Of a stretch of DNA of 64,000 nucleotides, positions 51,426 to 59,634 are shown piece by piece (the first letter of the stretch is position 1; each line of letters starts with the position of its first letter). The position numbers were made by a program, and so were the translations under genes. The notes under the pieces were generated by a model. It made no database searches and was not told where the DNA came from. It saw only the letters and a program-made list of their open reading frames with translations. The DNA comes from Candidatus Zixiibacteriota bacterium. GTDB lineage: Bacteria > Electryoneota > B3-LCP. Location of the stretch: assembly GCA_003599535.1 (NCBI GenBank), contig QZKQ01000071.1:1-64000 (forward strand). The letters run 5' to 3'.

Positions 51426-51646
51426 GTGGTGGCATGCTTCTGGTTCCCGGATGGTGGGGAGAAGGGTTGTTTTCCTCGCTTCTGAATGACCTGACCACGA
51501 CCTCCGGCCAACGCCTCTGCCATCCGGGAAACGAAGCATGGGGGGCCAGGGTCCAGGGGGTACATGCTTCGTCTCCCGACCGGTTCAGGGGGGAGATCAC
51601 GCGAGATAATCCGGTGTCCGGTCAGGAGCCAGAAGCATGCCACCAC
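51426..51646. mobile_element. 221-bp gene-less palindromic element (MITE-like)
   Basis: Ends in perfect 18-bp terminal inverted repeats: GTGGTGGCATGCTTCTGG at 51426-51443 and its complement at 51629-51646. Two inner hairpins lie in tandem: TTCCCGGATGG (51444-51454) with CCATCCGGGAA (51520-51530), and CTCCCGACCGG (51573-51583) with CCGGTCAGGAG (51618-51628). Inner ACGAAGCATG and CATGCTTCGT copies face each other. No open frame. The same termini bound the transposase-bearing element at 53197-53993, so this copy was probably moved in trans. Confidence 0.85.
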
Positions 51647-51745
51647 CCGGACACCAAATCAGCGCATTAATTTCTCAATGACCATAAGTGGGTGCTCGGG
51701 TAGGGTGGAGGCAGGGACAACAGGCAAACCCATGCAAATTGCCCG

Positions 51746-51790
51746 AAATAAGTTTCCAACTTTTCAACTTTCCAACCTTCCGACTTTTAT
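51746..51790. repeat. CAACTTTC-type simple repeat before mgtE
   Basis: Degenerate AACTTTTCAACTTTCCAACC units directly before the mgtE start. Related to tracts at 4521-4590 (reverse sense) and 38064-38090. It may act as the 5' leader of mgtE by default. Confidence 0.5.
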
Positions 51791-51796
51791 TCTGCT

Positions 51797-53155
51797 TTGA
51801 CCGACGAAACCCTAAATACCCTCCGCCAGCACATCGAGAACCTGGTGGAGTCCGGCGAGGTCGAAGAGCTGCAGCAGGTGCTGGCCGGGCTGCATCCCTC
51901 TGACATCGCCGATCTCTTCCCCCGGCTGGGGCGGCTGGAGCAGAACTTCATCTGGGATCTCCTGCCCGAGGAGGTCACCCCCGACGTCCTGGTCGAGCTG
52001 GACGAAGCCTTCCAGGAGAAGGTGCTGGACACCCTGACCGAGGGCGAGATCGGGCGGCTGATTGACGACATGGAGTCGGACGACGCCGCCGACGTGGTGG
52101 GCGCCCTGGACGAGGAGAAGGCCCAGAAGGTCCTGAACACCCTGGACCTGGAAGCGCGCCGCGAGATGCGCGCCCTCCTGGCGTACGAAGAGGACACCGC
52201 CGGCGGCATCATGGCCCTGGAGGTGGCCGCCGTCCGCGAGACCGACAACGTGGATCAGGCCATCCACCGGCTGCGGGAATTCCACGAGACGGAGGGGGTG
52301 GAAGATATCTACACCGTGTACGTGGTGGACAACGACGGGGTGTTGAAGGGGGCCGTATCCCTGCGCCAGCTCATCCTGGCCAAGCCGGAGGTCCCGGTAC
52401 GCGACCTGATGGAGCCCAACGTCATCTCCGTGGATACCTCCACCGACCAGGAGGAGGTCGCCACCCTGGTGCGCAAGTATGACCTGCTCTCCATCCCGGT
52501 GGTGGACGACCACCACCGACTCATGGGCCGTATCACCGTGGACGACGTGGTGGACGTAATGGCCGAGGAGGCCGAAGAGGACCTGTCCATCATCGCCGGC
52601 ACCGGCGAGGAGAACCCGGGGGAAACCTCGGCCCTAAGGACCTCCCGCGAACGCCTTCCCTGGCTCCTGACCGGACTGCTGGGCGGCCTGGTATCGGCGG
52701 TGGTGTTGCAGCATTTCCAGGAATCCCTGCTGCAGGTCATCGCCCTGGCCTTCTTTGTGCCGGTCATCACCGCCATGGGCGGCAACACCGGGATCCAGTC
52801 CTCCTCCATTGTGGTGCGCGGGCTGGCCACGGGGGAAATCGGTCTGGGCGACCTCCTGCCCCGCATCTGGAAAGAGTTGCGCGTGGCCCTGCTGAACGGC
52901 CTGGCCCTGGGCCTGGTGCTGGCTACCATCGTGGCCCTCTGGCTGCAGCAGCCCCACCTGGGCATCCTGATCGGCCTAATCCTGTTGCTGAACATCCTGA
53001 TCGCCACGGTGCTGGGCGCCACCGTGCCCATCATCCTGAAGCGGCTGGATTTCGACCCGGCGCTGTCCATGGGCCCCTTTGTGACCACCGCCAACGACAT
53101 CATCGGGCTGCTGATCTACCTGGGATTGACGGCCACGTTTTTATCGCTGCAGTAG
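51797..53155 (+). CDS. mgtE: Magnesium transporter MgtE
   Basis: 452 aa, TTG start. N-terminal MgtE domain (LHPSDIADLFPRLGRLEQNFIWDLL, EGEIGRLIDDMESDDAADVVGAL), a CBS-pair domain (VPVRDLMEPNVISVDTSTDQEE, LLSIPVVDDHHRLMGRITVDDVVDVM), then the membrane domain of five helices (LPWLLTGLLGGLVSAVVLQHF, FVPVITAMGGNTGIQSSSIVVRGLATGE, GPFVTTANDIIGLLIYLGL). The cytoplasmic part senses Mg2+ and gates the channel. The gene sits between the two related palindromic elements. Confidence 0.95.
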   Translation: MTDETLNTLRQHIENLVESGEVEELQQVLAGLHPSDIADLFPRLGRLEQNFIWDLLPEEVTPDVLVELDEAFQEKVLDTLTEGEIGRLIDDMESDDAADVVGALDEEKAQKVLNTLDLEARREMRALLAYEEDTAGGIMALEVAAVRETDNVDQAIHRLREFHETEGVEDIYTVYVVDNDGVLKGAVSLRQLILAKPEVPVRDLMEPNVISVDTSTDQEEVATLVRKYDLLSIPVVDDHHRLMGRITVDDVVDVMAEEAEEDLSIIAGTGEENPGETSALRTSRERLPWLLTGLLGGLVSAVVLQHFQESLLQVIALAFFVPVITAMGGNTGIQSSSIVVRGLATGEIGLGDLLPRIWKELRVALLNGLALGLVLATIVALWLQQPHLGILIGLILLLNILIATVLGATVPIILKRLDFDPALSMGPFVTTANDIIGLLIYLGLTATFLSLQ

Positions 53156-53196
53156 GAATCAATATGTTTCAATAAGAAATTCGCGGGCCCAAGGGG

Positions 53197-53993
53197 GTGG
53201 TGGCATGCTTCTGGTTCCCTTATGGCTTTCTGGCAGTTCACTGAGTTCCAAATGCCAGAACGGTCCAATGGCGTACTGATTTCCTTTGAATCCATAGCAG
53301 CCATAAGGGAAACGAAGCATGCATGAAGAGGCCAGATACAAGCGCATCAAACATTATCATGAACCCGGACAAGCGCATGAGTTGAGTTTTTCCTGTTTTC
53401 AGAAACAAAGCCTCTTATCTAATGATCAATTCTGTCAATGGTTTATTGAAAATCTTACTTCAGTGCGGGCGAGACACCAATTTGATCTGTGGGCGTATGT
53501 TGTCATGCCCAATCACGTCCACCTGTTGATTCGACCTTCCGGAGAAGTATTGAGTATTGGTCGCATCCTGTGGGACTTGAAGTTACCGGTAAGTATCCGT
53601 GTAGTGAATTACTGCAAAGCCCATGCTCCTGGAATATTGCAACGAATGCTGGATATTAATAAGACAGGAACGATTACTTACCGTTTCTGGCAACGTGGTG
53701 GCGGATATGATCGCAACATGATTCATTCTGAGATCATCCGCGCTTCCATCGAGTATTTGCATCTCAACCCTGTGCGCAAGCATCTGGTGGAAAGACCGGA
53801 AGATTGGCCCTGGTCCAGCGCCGGATTTTACACCGGCAAGGATACTTATCCGATTCGGATGGATGTTGAGACCCTGCCGTACAATATGCCGATTCGATAA
53901 GGTTGTGGAACATGCTTCGTCTCCCGACCGATTCAGGTTTATTCTCCATGAGATGGTATGGTGCCCGGTCGGGAGCCAGAAGCATGCCACCAC
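53197..53993. mobile_element. 797-bp REP/RAYT-type element with 18-bp terminal inverted repeats
   Basis: Same perfect 18-bp ends as the 221-bp element: 53197-53214 and 53976-53993. The left hairpin has TTCCCTTATGGCT (53215-53227) with AGCCATAAGGGAA (53299-53311) then ACGAAGCATG; the right one has CATGCTTCGTCTCCCGACCG (53911-53930) with CGGTCGGGAG (53966-53975). The hairpins flank the transposase gene like REP pairs around a RAYT. The interior is clearly more AT-rich than neighbouring genes, consistent with recent acquisition. Confidence 0.87.
53319..53900 (+). CDS. REP-associated tyrosine transposase (Y1, IS200-like)
   Basis: 193 aa. HUH nuclease motif with His66 and His68 in VVMPNHVHLLIRP; catalytic Tyr candidate Tyr146 in ASIEYLHLNPVRKHLVERPEDWPWSSAGFY, the typical RAYT C-terminal block; FWQRGGGYDRN precedes it. 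Such enzymes cut and rejoin single strands at hairpin REP sites. The ATG lies within the GAAGCATG arm of the left hairpin, so the start codon is part of the structured end. AT-rich codon use contrasts with the host genes. No accessory genes. Confidence 0.93.
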   Translation: MHEEARYKRIKHYHEPGQAHELSFSCFQKQSLLSNDQFCQWFIENLTSVRARHQFDLWAYVVMPNHVHLLIRPSGEVLSIGRILWDLKLPVSIRVVNYCKAHAPGILQRMLDINKTGTITYRFWQRGGGYDRNMIHSEIIRASIEYLHLNPVRKHLVERPEDWPWSSAGFYTGKDTYPIRMDVETLPYNMPIR

Positions 53994-54098
53994 ATTTCGC
54001 AACACTGGGCTGAAATTGTGGGAGCCACTACGCGAGGCACATACATTTATTGAACTTGTTTCTTACCGAGCATCACTCATTTCCAATCACTTTGCCTC

Positions 54099-54860
54099 AT
54101 GCCCTTATTCAAAACCGAAGCGGTCATCCTGCAGAGCCGCAAATTCAGCGAAACTTCCAAGATCCTGGTCGCCTTCACCCGGGAAAAGGGGAGGATGTCG
54201 GTCCTGGTCAAGGGGGGGCGCAAGGGGACCAAGGGATTTGCCGGCGGGCTGGAGACGCTGAACCGGGTGGAGATGCAGATCTACCACAAGGGGGGACGGG
54301 AGCTGCAGAACTTCAAGTCCTCCGACCTGGTGGATGGCTACGCCGAGCTGCGCAAGGACTTGAAGCGCACGTACACCGCCCTGTCCCTGGCGGAAGTGGC
54401 CGTGCGCGGCACGGAGACGGAAGATCCCCACGCCGACCTCTACCGGGCGCTGGTGGAGACCCTGGAGGTGCTGGATCGCACCGGGGAAAACCCCTGGTCG
54501 GTGCGCTGGAACGGGCTGCTGCGCTTCTGCCGGGAGCTGGGCTTCGGCATGGCCCTGCAGGAGTGCCGCCAGTGCGGATCGAAAACCGGCCCGGTGAAGG
54601 GCTTCGACCTGGAGCGCGGGGGGTTCCTGTGCGGCGACTGCAAGCTGGAAAAACCGCACCAGATGCCCATGCCGGGGGAGTCCTGGGGGGTGCTGCGCTT
54701 TCTCGACACCTGCCGTCCCGAAGCCGCCGCCCGCATGGCCGTCCACGCCGACGCGGGCCGGCGCATCGAAGCCCTGTTCAACGCCTACTTCCGCTACCAT
54801 CTGCCCGGCCTGCGGGGGTTCGACAGTTGGAAAATGTTGCCGCAACTGTACTGGGAATAG
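54099..54860 (+). CDS. recO: DNA repair protein RecO
   Basis: 253 aa. N-terminal OB fold (FKTEAVILQSRKFSETSKILVAFTREKGRMSVLVKGGRKG), helical C-terminus, and the four-cysteine zinc site CRQCGSKTGPVKGFDLERGGFLCGDC. RecO loads RecA onto SSB-coated DNA with RecR. 15 bp before dprA. It begins about 105 bp after the RAYT element. Confidence 0.94.
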   Translation: MPLFKTEAVILQSRKFSETSKILVAFTREKGRMSVLVKGGRKGTKGFAGGLETLNRVEMQIYHKGGRELQNFKSSDLVDGYAELRKDLKRTYTALSLAEVAVRGTETEDPHADLYRALVETLEVLDRTGENPWSVRWNGLLRFCRELGFGMALQECRQCGSKTGPVKGFDLERGGFLCGDCKLEKPHQMPMPGESWGVLRFLDTCRPEAAARMAVHADAGRRIEALFNAYFRYHLPGLRGFDSWKMLPQLYWE

Positions 54861-54875
54861 CCTGGGATTGACGCC

Positions 54876-55811
54876 ATGGATGAAACCGTATACTGGGCCC
54901 ACCTGGCCGCCGTGGAAGGGGTGGGCGGCGCCCTGATTGACGAACTGATCAAGCGCTTCGGCAGCCTGAAGCGGGCCATGGAGGCGCCGCTGGACCAGGT
55001 CAAGGAGATCCCCAACCTGGACGCGCGCACCGCCGAAGCGGTCTGCCGGGCCGCGCACACCCTGCCCGCCACCCGGGCCAAAATGGCCGCCCTGGCCAAG
55101 CTGGGCCTGCGGGTGGTGATCCGCCTGGACAACGCCTATCCCCCCCGCCTGCGGCAGGCCTTCAATCCCCCCCCGGTGATCTACCTGGCCGGCGAATTCC
55201 AGCCCGGAGACCGGCGCACCGTGGCCATCATCGGCAGCCGGCAGTGCAGCGACATATCCGCCCGGCGGGCCCGGGAATACGCCGCCGAACTGGCCCGCGC
55301 CGGCCTGACCGTGGTTTCCGGCTACGCCCCCGGGGTTGACGAAGCGGCGCACCGCGGCACCCTGGAAGCGGGCGGGCGCACCATCGTCGTGCCCGGCTGC
55401 GGCGCTGAACGGTTCGACTTCACTCCCCTGGCTGACCAGGGCGTCGCCTCCTTCGCCGACCTGGCCGGACGGGGAGTGTGGCTCTCCGAGCAGCCGCCCG
55501 AGGCCGGCTGGTCGGGGCAGGGATCGCTGGCCCGCAACCGCCTGGTGGCGGCTCTGGCCGGAGTTCTGCTGGTGATCGAAGCCCAGACGCATTCGAGCAC
55601 TCTGAACACGGTGGAACGGGGAATAGCCCTGGGCCGGCCGGTTTTCGTCCAGGATTTCGCCACCCTGACCCAGCGGGTCATGGGCAACGAAGCCCTGAAG
55701 CGGGAAGGCGCCGGCATCATCCGCACCGCGGCCGACCTGGATCAGGTGGTGGCCGCGGCGGGAGATTCGGACAACGGACGGCCGGAGCGGACGGAAGATC
55801 CCCGGCGTTGA
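54876..55811 (+). CDS. dprA: DNA-processing protein DprA
   Basis: 311 aa. N-terminal helix-hairpin-helix region (AAVEGVGGALIDELIKRFGSL), then the DprA Rossmann fold: RTVAIIGSRQCSDISARRAREYAAELARAGLTVVSGYAPGVDEAAHRGTLEAGGRTIVVPGCG, and EQPPEAGWSGQGSLARNRLVAALAGVLLVIEA. It protects incoming single-stranded DNA and loads RecA in transformation. No C-terminal winged helix is obvious. Supports competence together with the ComEA-like gene. Confidence 0.94.
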   Translation: MDETVYWAHLAAVEGVGGALIDELIKRFGSLKRAMEAPLDQVKEIPNLDARTAEAVCRAAHTLPATRAKMAALAKLGLRVVIRLDNAYPPRLRQAFNPPPVIYLAGEFQPGDRRTVAIIGSRQCSDISARRAREYAAELARAGLTVVSGYAPGVDEAAHRGTLEAGGRTIVVPGCGAERFDFTPLADQGVASFADLAGRGVWLSEQPPEAGWSGQGSLARNRLVAALAGVLLVIEAQTHSSTLNTVERGIALGRPVFVQDFATLTQRVMGNEALKREGAGIIRTAADLDQVVAAAGDSDNGRPERTEDPRR

Positions 55812-55845
55812 TACGGGCAACTCGGTTTAACGGGAGAGACACGCA

Positions 55846-56511
55846 GTGAAGGTACGTACGTGGGGAATCGCGGCGCTGGCGGGCATGATGCTGGCCGCCG
55901 CCTGGGCAGATCCCGCCGCCGCACAGCCGCGCACCCGGCGGCCCGCATGGAAGCCCCGCCTGATGGTCACGGCGGGAGGGTCGGTGTGGTCACCGGGCAG
56001 CGAGGACAAGGAGCGCTTTCTGGCCAGCTTCGGCGGAAGTTTGACGGCCATCTACTGGGCGCGGTGGAACACCCAGTTGGCCCTCTCGCTGGGCTATTCG
56101 CCCCTGAACACAGACCAATTCTACTGGAAGCCGGAAGCCCTGCAGGACACCACCGTGGACGTCTGGGAGGTGGAGGGCAGCCTGTGGACGGTCTCGGCGG
56201 AGATCCGGCAGATGTTCCCCACCGACCAGGTCAACTACCTCTACCTGGGCGCAGGCGTGGACTTCTATTACTTCGGGGATGTGGAAGGGCGCTGGGAGGC
56301 GTACGGCACGGCCCAGCCCCTGCAGGGAAACATTGTCGCGCAGCGCGACCCTTCCCAGGCCTTCGGGCTGCACGCTTCGCCGGGGCTGTTCTTCCTGTTC
56401 CATCCCCGCGTCCCGGTGGACATCGCCCTGCGCCTGCACCTGCTCTACGACGGGGAGGAGACGGCCTTCTGGCTGCAACCAACCTTCAACCTGGGATACC
56501 GGATATTTTAG
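55846..56511 (+). CDS. Outer-membrane beta-barrel protein, unknown function
   Basis: 221 aa, GTG start with a GGGAGAG upstream. Signal peptide (LAGMMLAAAWADPAAA). The rest alternates aromatic and small residues as in beta-strands (LTAIYWARWNTQLALSLGYSPL, NYLYLGAGVDFYYFGDV, PVDIALRLHLLYDG) and ends in an aromatic residue (YRIF), as outer-membrane barrels do. 35 bp after dprA, possibly cotranscribed. Confidence 0.7.
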   Translation: MKVRTWGIAALAGMMLAAAWADPAAAQPRTRRPAWKPRLMVTAGGSVWSPGSEDKERFLASFGGSLTAIYWARWNTQLALSLGYSPLNTDQFYWKPEALQDTTVDVWEVEGSLWTVSAEIRQMFPTDQVNYLYLGAGVDFYYFGDVEGRWEAYGTAQPLQGNIVAQRDPSQAFGLHASPGLFFLFHPRVPVDIALRLHLLYDGEETAFWLQPTFNLGYRIF

Positions 56512-56538
56512 TAATGTAAAGTGTGAGATTTACAACAC

Positions 56539-56564
56539 AAAAAGGGCGGCCGCATGGCCGCCCT
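56539..56564. terminator. Bidirectional hairpin terminator
   Basis: Perfect 11-bp stem AAAGGGCGGCC/GGCCGCCCTTT with a GCAT loop between convergent genes. The core GGGCGGCCGCATGGCCGCCC is identical to the hairpin at 57809-57830. Confidence 0.82.
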
Positions 56565-56587
56565 TTGGCGTTTCTGTCCCGCCGCCG

Positions 56588-57724
56588 TCAATTCCCGCCG
56601 GCGCTCAGGGTGAAAGTGTAAGAGTACCGTTCGCCGGTAACGATCTCCACGGACTGGACGTCGGCCAGATCGAATTGTAATTGCAGGGGGAGAGTATCCT
56701 GATTCACACGAATCCCCACGGAAAACCCCCACGCCTCGGGGTAATTCGCGGAATGCAGCAGCTCGGGATAGCGCCCTCCCCAGCGCAGGGCCGCCCGGAG
56801 CAGGTTCCCATGCAGATCGCGCCAGCCGACCTGGGCTTCAGTGCCGACATAGGTGTTGACTCCGCCACCGTATGTGGCGGGGTGGCCGTCCCGCCAGAAC
56901 TCATATATCGCCCTCCGGCTCCAGAATAGATTTTCCGCCGAACTGGGATCGGTCAACTCTCTCTCGAGATCGGCGTTCAGGTAGAGGTGCGTCCGCCAGG
57001 GGGAATCTTCCGGAATCTGCAACGCCGGGATCAGGGCGAACGCGTCCAGGGACGCCCCCATCCGCAGGGTCAGGGGCAGCGGTTCGATGATATCCAGTTG
57101 GCTGTACCCCAGGGCCGGCCCGAAGTTGGTCACGGTCAGCCCCAGGCGCAGGCCGGGCAGAAACGGCGCCCGGTAGAGCAGCCCGGCGTCCAGGGCCAGG
57201 GAAGTGGAGCTCTCCGCGATGGTAGTGGAGCGCCGGGCGGCGATGAACTTGCCCGCCACTCCAACTCCCAGCCCGGATGCAATTTGAGTGCCCGTGCCCA
57301 GCGTCACCACCGCATCGTAGCCGCGTTCCGCGGCGTACGGCGATTCTCAGTCATAGGGCCAATAAATTTCATCATGTGTGCGGAGCCACCCGCTGAGGCT
57401 TGCCGTACCCCAACCTGAAAAAGTGCGCAGGACGGTGAAGTTGGGGATGGTATAGCCTCCCTCGGAAGCGAGAATGGCGAGGTCGGACACCGCCGCGTAC
57501 GGCGCGTAGTGAATGAATCCCAGCCCCCCCGGATTCCACCACATGGCGGAGGCATCGTCCACGGCGGCGGTGAAGGCCTCCCCCAAGCCGGTCGAACGGG
57601 CGTCCGGCGGCAGCCGCAGGAAGAACGCTCCCGGCGACTTGCTGCGCCCCTCACCCGCAGCGGTGCCGATAAAAACGGCCAGCAGCGCCGTAAACATTAT
57701 CGTGAATCTTACCCTGGAACCCAT
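56588..57724 (-). pseudogene. PorV-like outer-membrane protein interrupted by an in-frame TGA
   Basis: Two open segments (57724-57350 and 57346-56588) lie in one frame, split only by TGA at 57349-57347 (context ...YWPYD-stop-ESPYAAE...). Together they give about 378 aa, matching the 383-aa intact relative just upstream: LRLPPDARSTGLGEAFTAAVDDASAMWWNPGGLGF at the front, GLGVGVAGKFIAARR in the middle, GFSVGIRVNQDTLPLQLQFDLAD near the end. Signal peptide at the start (FTALLAVFIGTAAG). Most likely a nonsense mutation. TGA is followed by a short hairpin with a GAA loop (see findings). The break falls in a variable loop region. Confidence 0.8.
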
Positions 57725-57808
57725 GGTGTTCTCTCCGGCAGACAGTGTGGTATGGCTTCTATTGTGAATACCTTCCCGAATTGCCGCAGGATCCCAGGAA
57801 AAAAGAAA

Positions 57809-57830
57809 AGGGCGGCCGCATGGCCGCCCT
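57809..57830 (-). terminator. Terminator between the two PorV-like genes
   Basis: AGGGCGGCC/GGCCGCCCT stem with a 4-nt loop; on the minus strand it is followed by TTTCTTTTTT. It separates the intact PorV-like gene from the interrupted one. Confidence 0.85.
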
Positions 57831-57859
57831 GGGGCGTTTCGGAATCCGGCAGGGAAAGC

Positions 57860-58999
57860 CTATTTCAGTTGCAACCCCAGCACCAGGCCGTACGTCTCCT
57901 GTTTGTCCAGAGGATTGTCATGTGCGGCACTCAGCTGGGCGTAGTCGAAGCGGTACCAGAAGTCCAGGCCGGGAGTAGAAAAGTCCGCTCCCAGGGAGAA
58001 ACCCTGCGAGCTGGGGTTCCGGTCTCCGAGGATGTCATAGTAGGTCCCCGAGCGGACCGCCGCTCGCAGGAGCAGATCGGGGGTAGCCCGCAGCTTCCCC
58101 CAGGCTTCCATCCCCACGTGCCGGATGATGCCGTCCTTTTCGTTCTGGGGATCATCGTCGCTCCAGGCGGTAAACAGCGCCTGGTAGAACGGCCTCGGGC
58201 TCCGGTCCTCGCGCAGATCCACCAGTTCCTTGTCAAATTCGGCGTTCACCACCCAGCCCATGATGAAGGGTTCGGCTTCCAGGTTGGCCCCGGCCAGGCC
58301 GGCTAACGCCGCGAACACGTCGCAGGAGAGGCCCAGGCGAAGATTCTGGGGCAGCGGTTTCTCCGGCCCTATTCCGTAGTCCAGGGAGGGACCAATATTG
58401 GTCAGGGTGGCGCCCAGCCCCAGGCCCTGCATCCAGCCCGGCCGGTAGAGAGCGCCCAGGTCCGCGGCCCATCCCTGGCTGGTTTTGTTTCCTGCAGTGC
58501 TCTGGGGGGACAGGTGGCTGCCGAGGTATTTGAAGGCCAGGCCCACCCCCAAATCCGGGTGGACGCGGGCGCCGCCGGCGACCGCCGCGGCCAGCTCATA
58601 GCTGTGAAAGGTGCCAGCAGGATTGTTGTTCTCGTTCCGGCTTTCGGTCGTGCCGTAACTGGTGTAGATGAAATGTCCGCCCAACGTCGCACCCCAGGCC
58701 GGTACGGGGTAGACGGCCGCGGCGTAGCGGTGGTACAGGTCGGGCAGGTTAAACGACGGCAGCAGGTCGGTATTGGCGTAATAGCCTTCGATCCGCGTCT
58801 GGAATCCCAGCGCGCCGGGGTTCCACCAGACGGCGGCGGGGTTGTCCCATCGCGCCACTCCGGTTTCGCCCATGCCCGCCGAGACCGCATCAGGGACCAG
58901 CTTCAGGAAGATCGCCCCCGCTTCGCTGGGGCCGTCCGCCCGGGCGGTGCCCGCCAGCGCGCCGGCCAGCAGCATAACCCCCAACCCTCGCCGTACCAT
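57860..58999 (-). CDS. PorV-like outer-membrane protein
   Basis: 379 aa from the ATG at 58999, which has GGAGGTGG upstream; an ATG at 59011 overlaps that site. Signal peptide VMLLAGALAGTARA. Conserved start of PorV/UPF0164-type barrels: AGAIFLKLVPDAVSAGMGETGVARWDNPAAVWWNPGALGF, then barrel strands to a terminal ...YGLVLGLQLK. In type IX secretion PorV shuttles cargo proteins to the surface, and this window has several sorting-domain cargo genes. Other members of the family have other roles. Confidence 0.83.
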   Translation of the reverse strand: MVRRGLGVMLLAGALAGTARADGPSEAGAIFLKLVPDAVSAGMGETGVARWDNPAAVWWNPGALGFQTRIEGYYANTDLLPSFNLPDLYHRYAAAVYPVPAWGATLGGHFIYTSYGTTESRNENNNPAGTFHSYELAAAVAGGARVHPDLGVGLAFKYLGSHLSPQSTAGNKTSQGWAADLGALYRPGWMQGLGLGATLTNIGPSLDYGIGPEKPLPQNLRLGLSCDVFAALAGLAGANLEAEPFIMGWVVNAEFDKELVDLREDRSPRPFYQALFTAWSDDDPQNEKDGIIRHVGMEAWGKLRATPDLLLRAAVRSGTYYDILGDRNPSSQGFSLGADFSTPGLDFWYRFDYAQLSAAHDNPLDKQETYGLVLGLQLK

Positions 59000-59176
59000 C
59001 TCCACCTCCATGGATAAAAACCGGTTATCAATGATATTTCAATATAATCCCCGCCGGCGTGGAAGTCAAGATGAAATCAGGCTAATTCGGCACGAGGTTC
59101 AAAGCGTTGATGGTTCCCCAATTAAAAAATCCCAAAGCCGGTTGGCGATGGGATTAAATGTCCTTGGGAGATGGCT

Positions 59177-59380
59177 CTACGCGAAATGCGCCACCGCCTC
59201 GTTCAGTTCGCGCAGCAGGGCGTCCTTGTCGGCGACCTGGGAGCGGTCCATGGCTTCGCCCAGAGTGCCCCACACCGGTTCGCCGCACTGGATGCAGACC
59301 ACGCCCCAGCGTACCAGCAGCGGCACGGTCTGGGGGAATTCCTGCACCAGGTCCTCCATGCTGATATCCAGGGTGATCAC
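59177..59380 (-). CDS. DUF1858-type small protein
   Basis: 67 aa from a GTG at 59380 (GGAGGACCT just upstream), overlapping the anti-sigma stop by 4 bp (GTGA). The long open frame through 60115 is unrelated. DUF1858 pattern: ISMEDLVQEFPQTVPLLVRWGVVCIQCGEPVWGTLGEAM, with Cys29 and Cys32 as a CxxC pair. The domain occurs with redox and iron-sulfur proteins. Last gene of the thioredoxin/sigma unit. Confidence 0.85.
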   Translation of the reverse strand: MITLDISMEDLVQEFPQTVPLLVRWGVVCIQCGEPVWGTLGEAMDRSQVADKDALLRELNEAVAHFA

Positions 59381-59628
59381 AGGTCCTCCGGAAGATCCAT
59401 TAACGGCAGGTTCAGGCGCGCCAGCAGGCGCTTTTGCATTTCCCCCGGCACGTGGGCGCAGGGGATGGAACGGTATATTTCCACGGTGCGCCGGACGCTG
59501 TCCAACTGCAGGGTGCAGTCGGGGCAGCTTTCCAGGTGCTCCTTCAGCTCGGTGCAGACGGGCGAATTCAGGTCTTCGCCCAGGGCCGTGCACAGCCTCT
59601 CCATAAAAGCCCGGCATTTGTCTTGCAT
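59377..59628 (-). CDS. Soluble zinc-finger anti-sigma factor
   Basis: 83 aa, no membrane segment. ZAS/zf-HC2 motif HLESCPDC with His31, Cys35, Cys38. In redox-sensing ZAS proteins oxidation of these cysteines releases the sigma factor; here a thioredoxin and a probable selenoprotein lie in the same unit, which fits (inference). 6 bp after the sigma gene. Confidence 0.87.
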   Translation of the reverse strand: MQDKCRAFMERLCTALGEDLNSPVCTELKEHLESCPDCTLQLDSVRRTVEIYRSIPCAHVPGEMQKRLLARLNLPLMDLPEDL

Positions 59629-59634
59629 GGCGAT

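Noticed and set aside
56588-57724. Frameshift as the cause of the split PorV-like gene
   Set aside because: Both halves lie in the same reading frame; the only interruption is the TGA codon.
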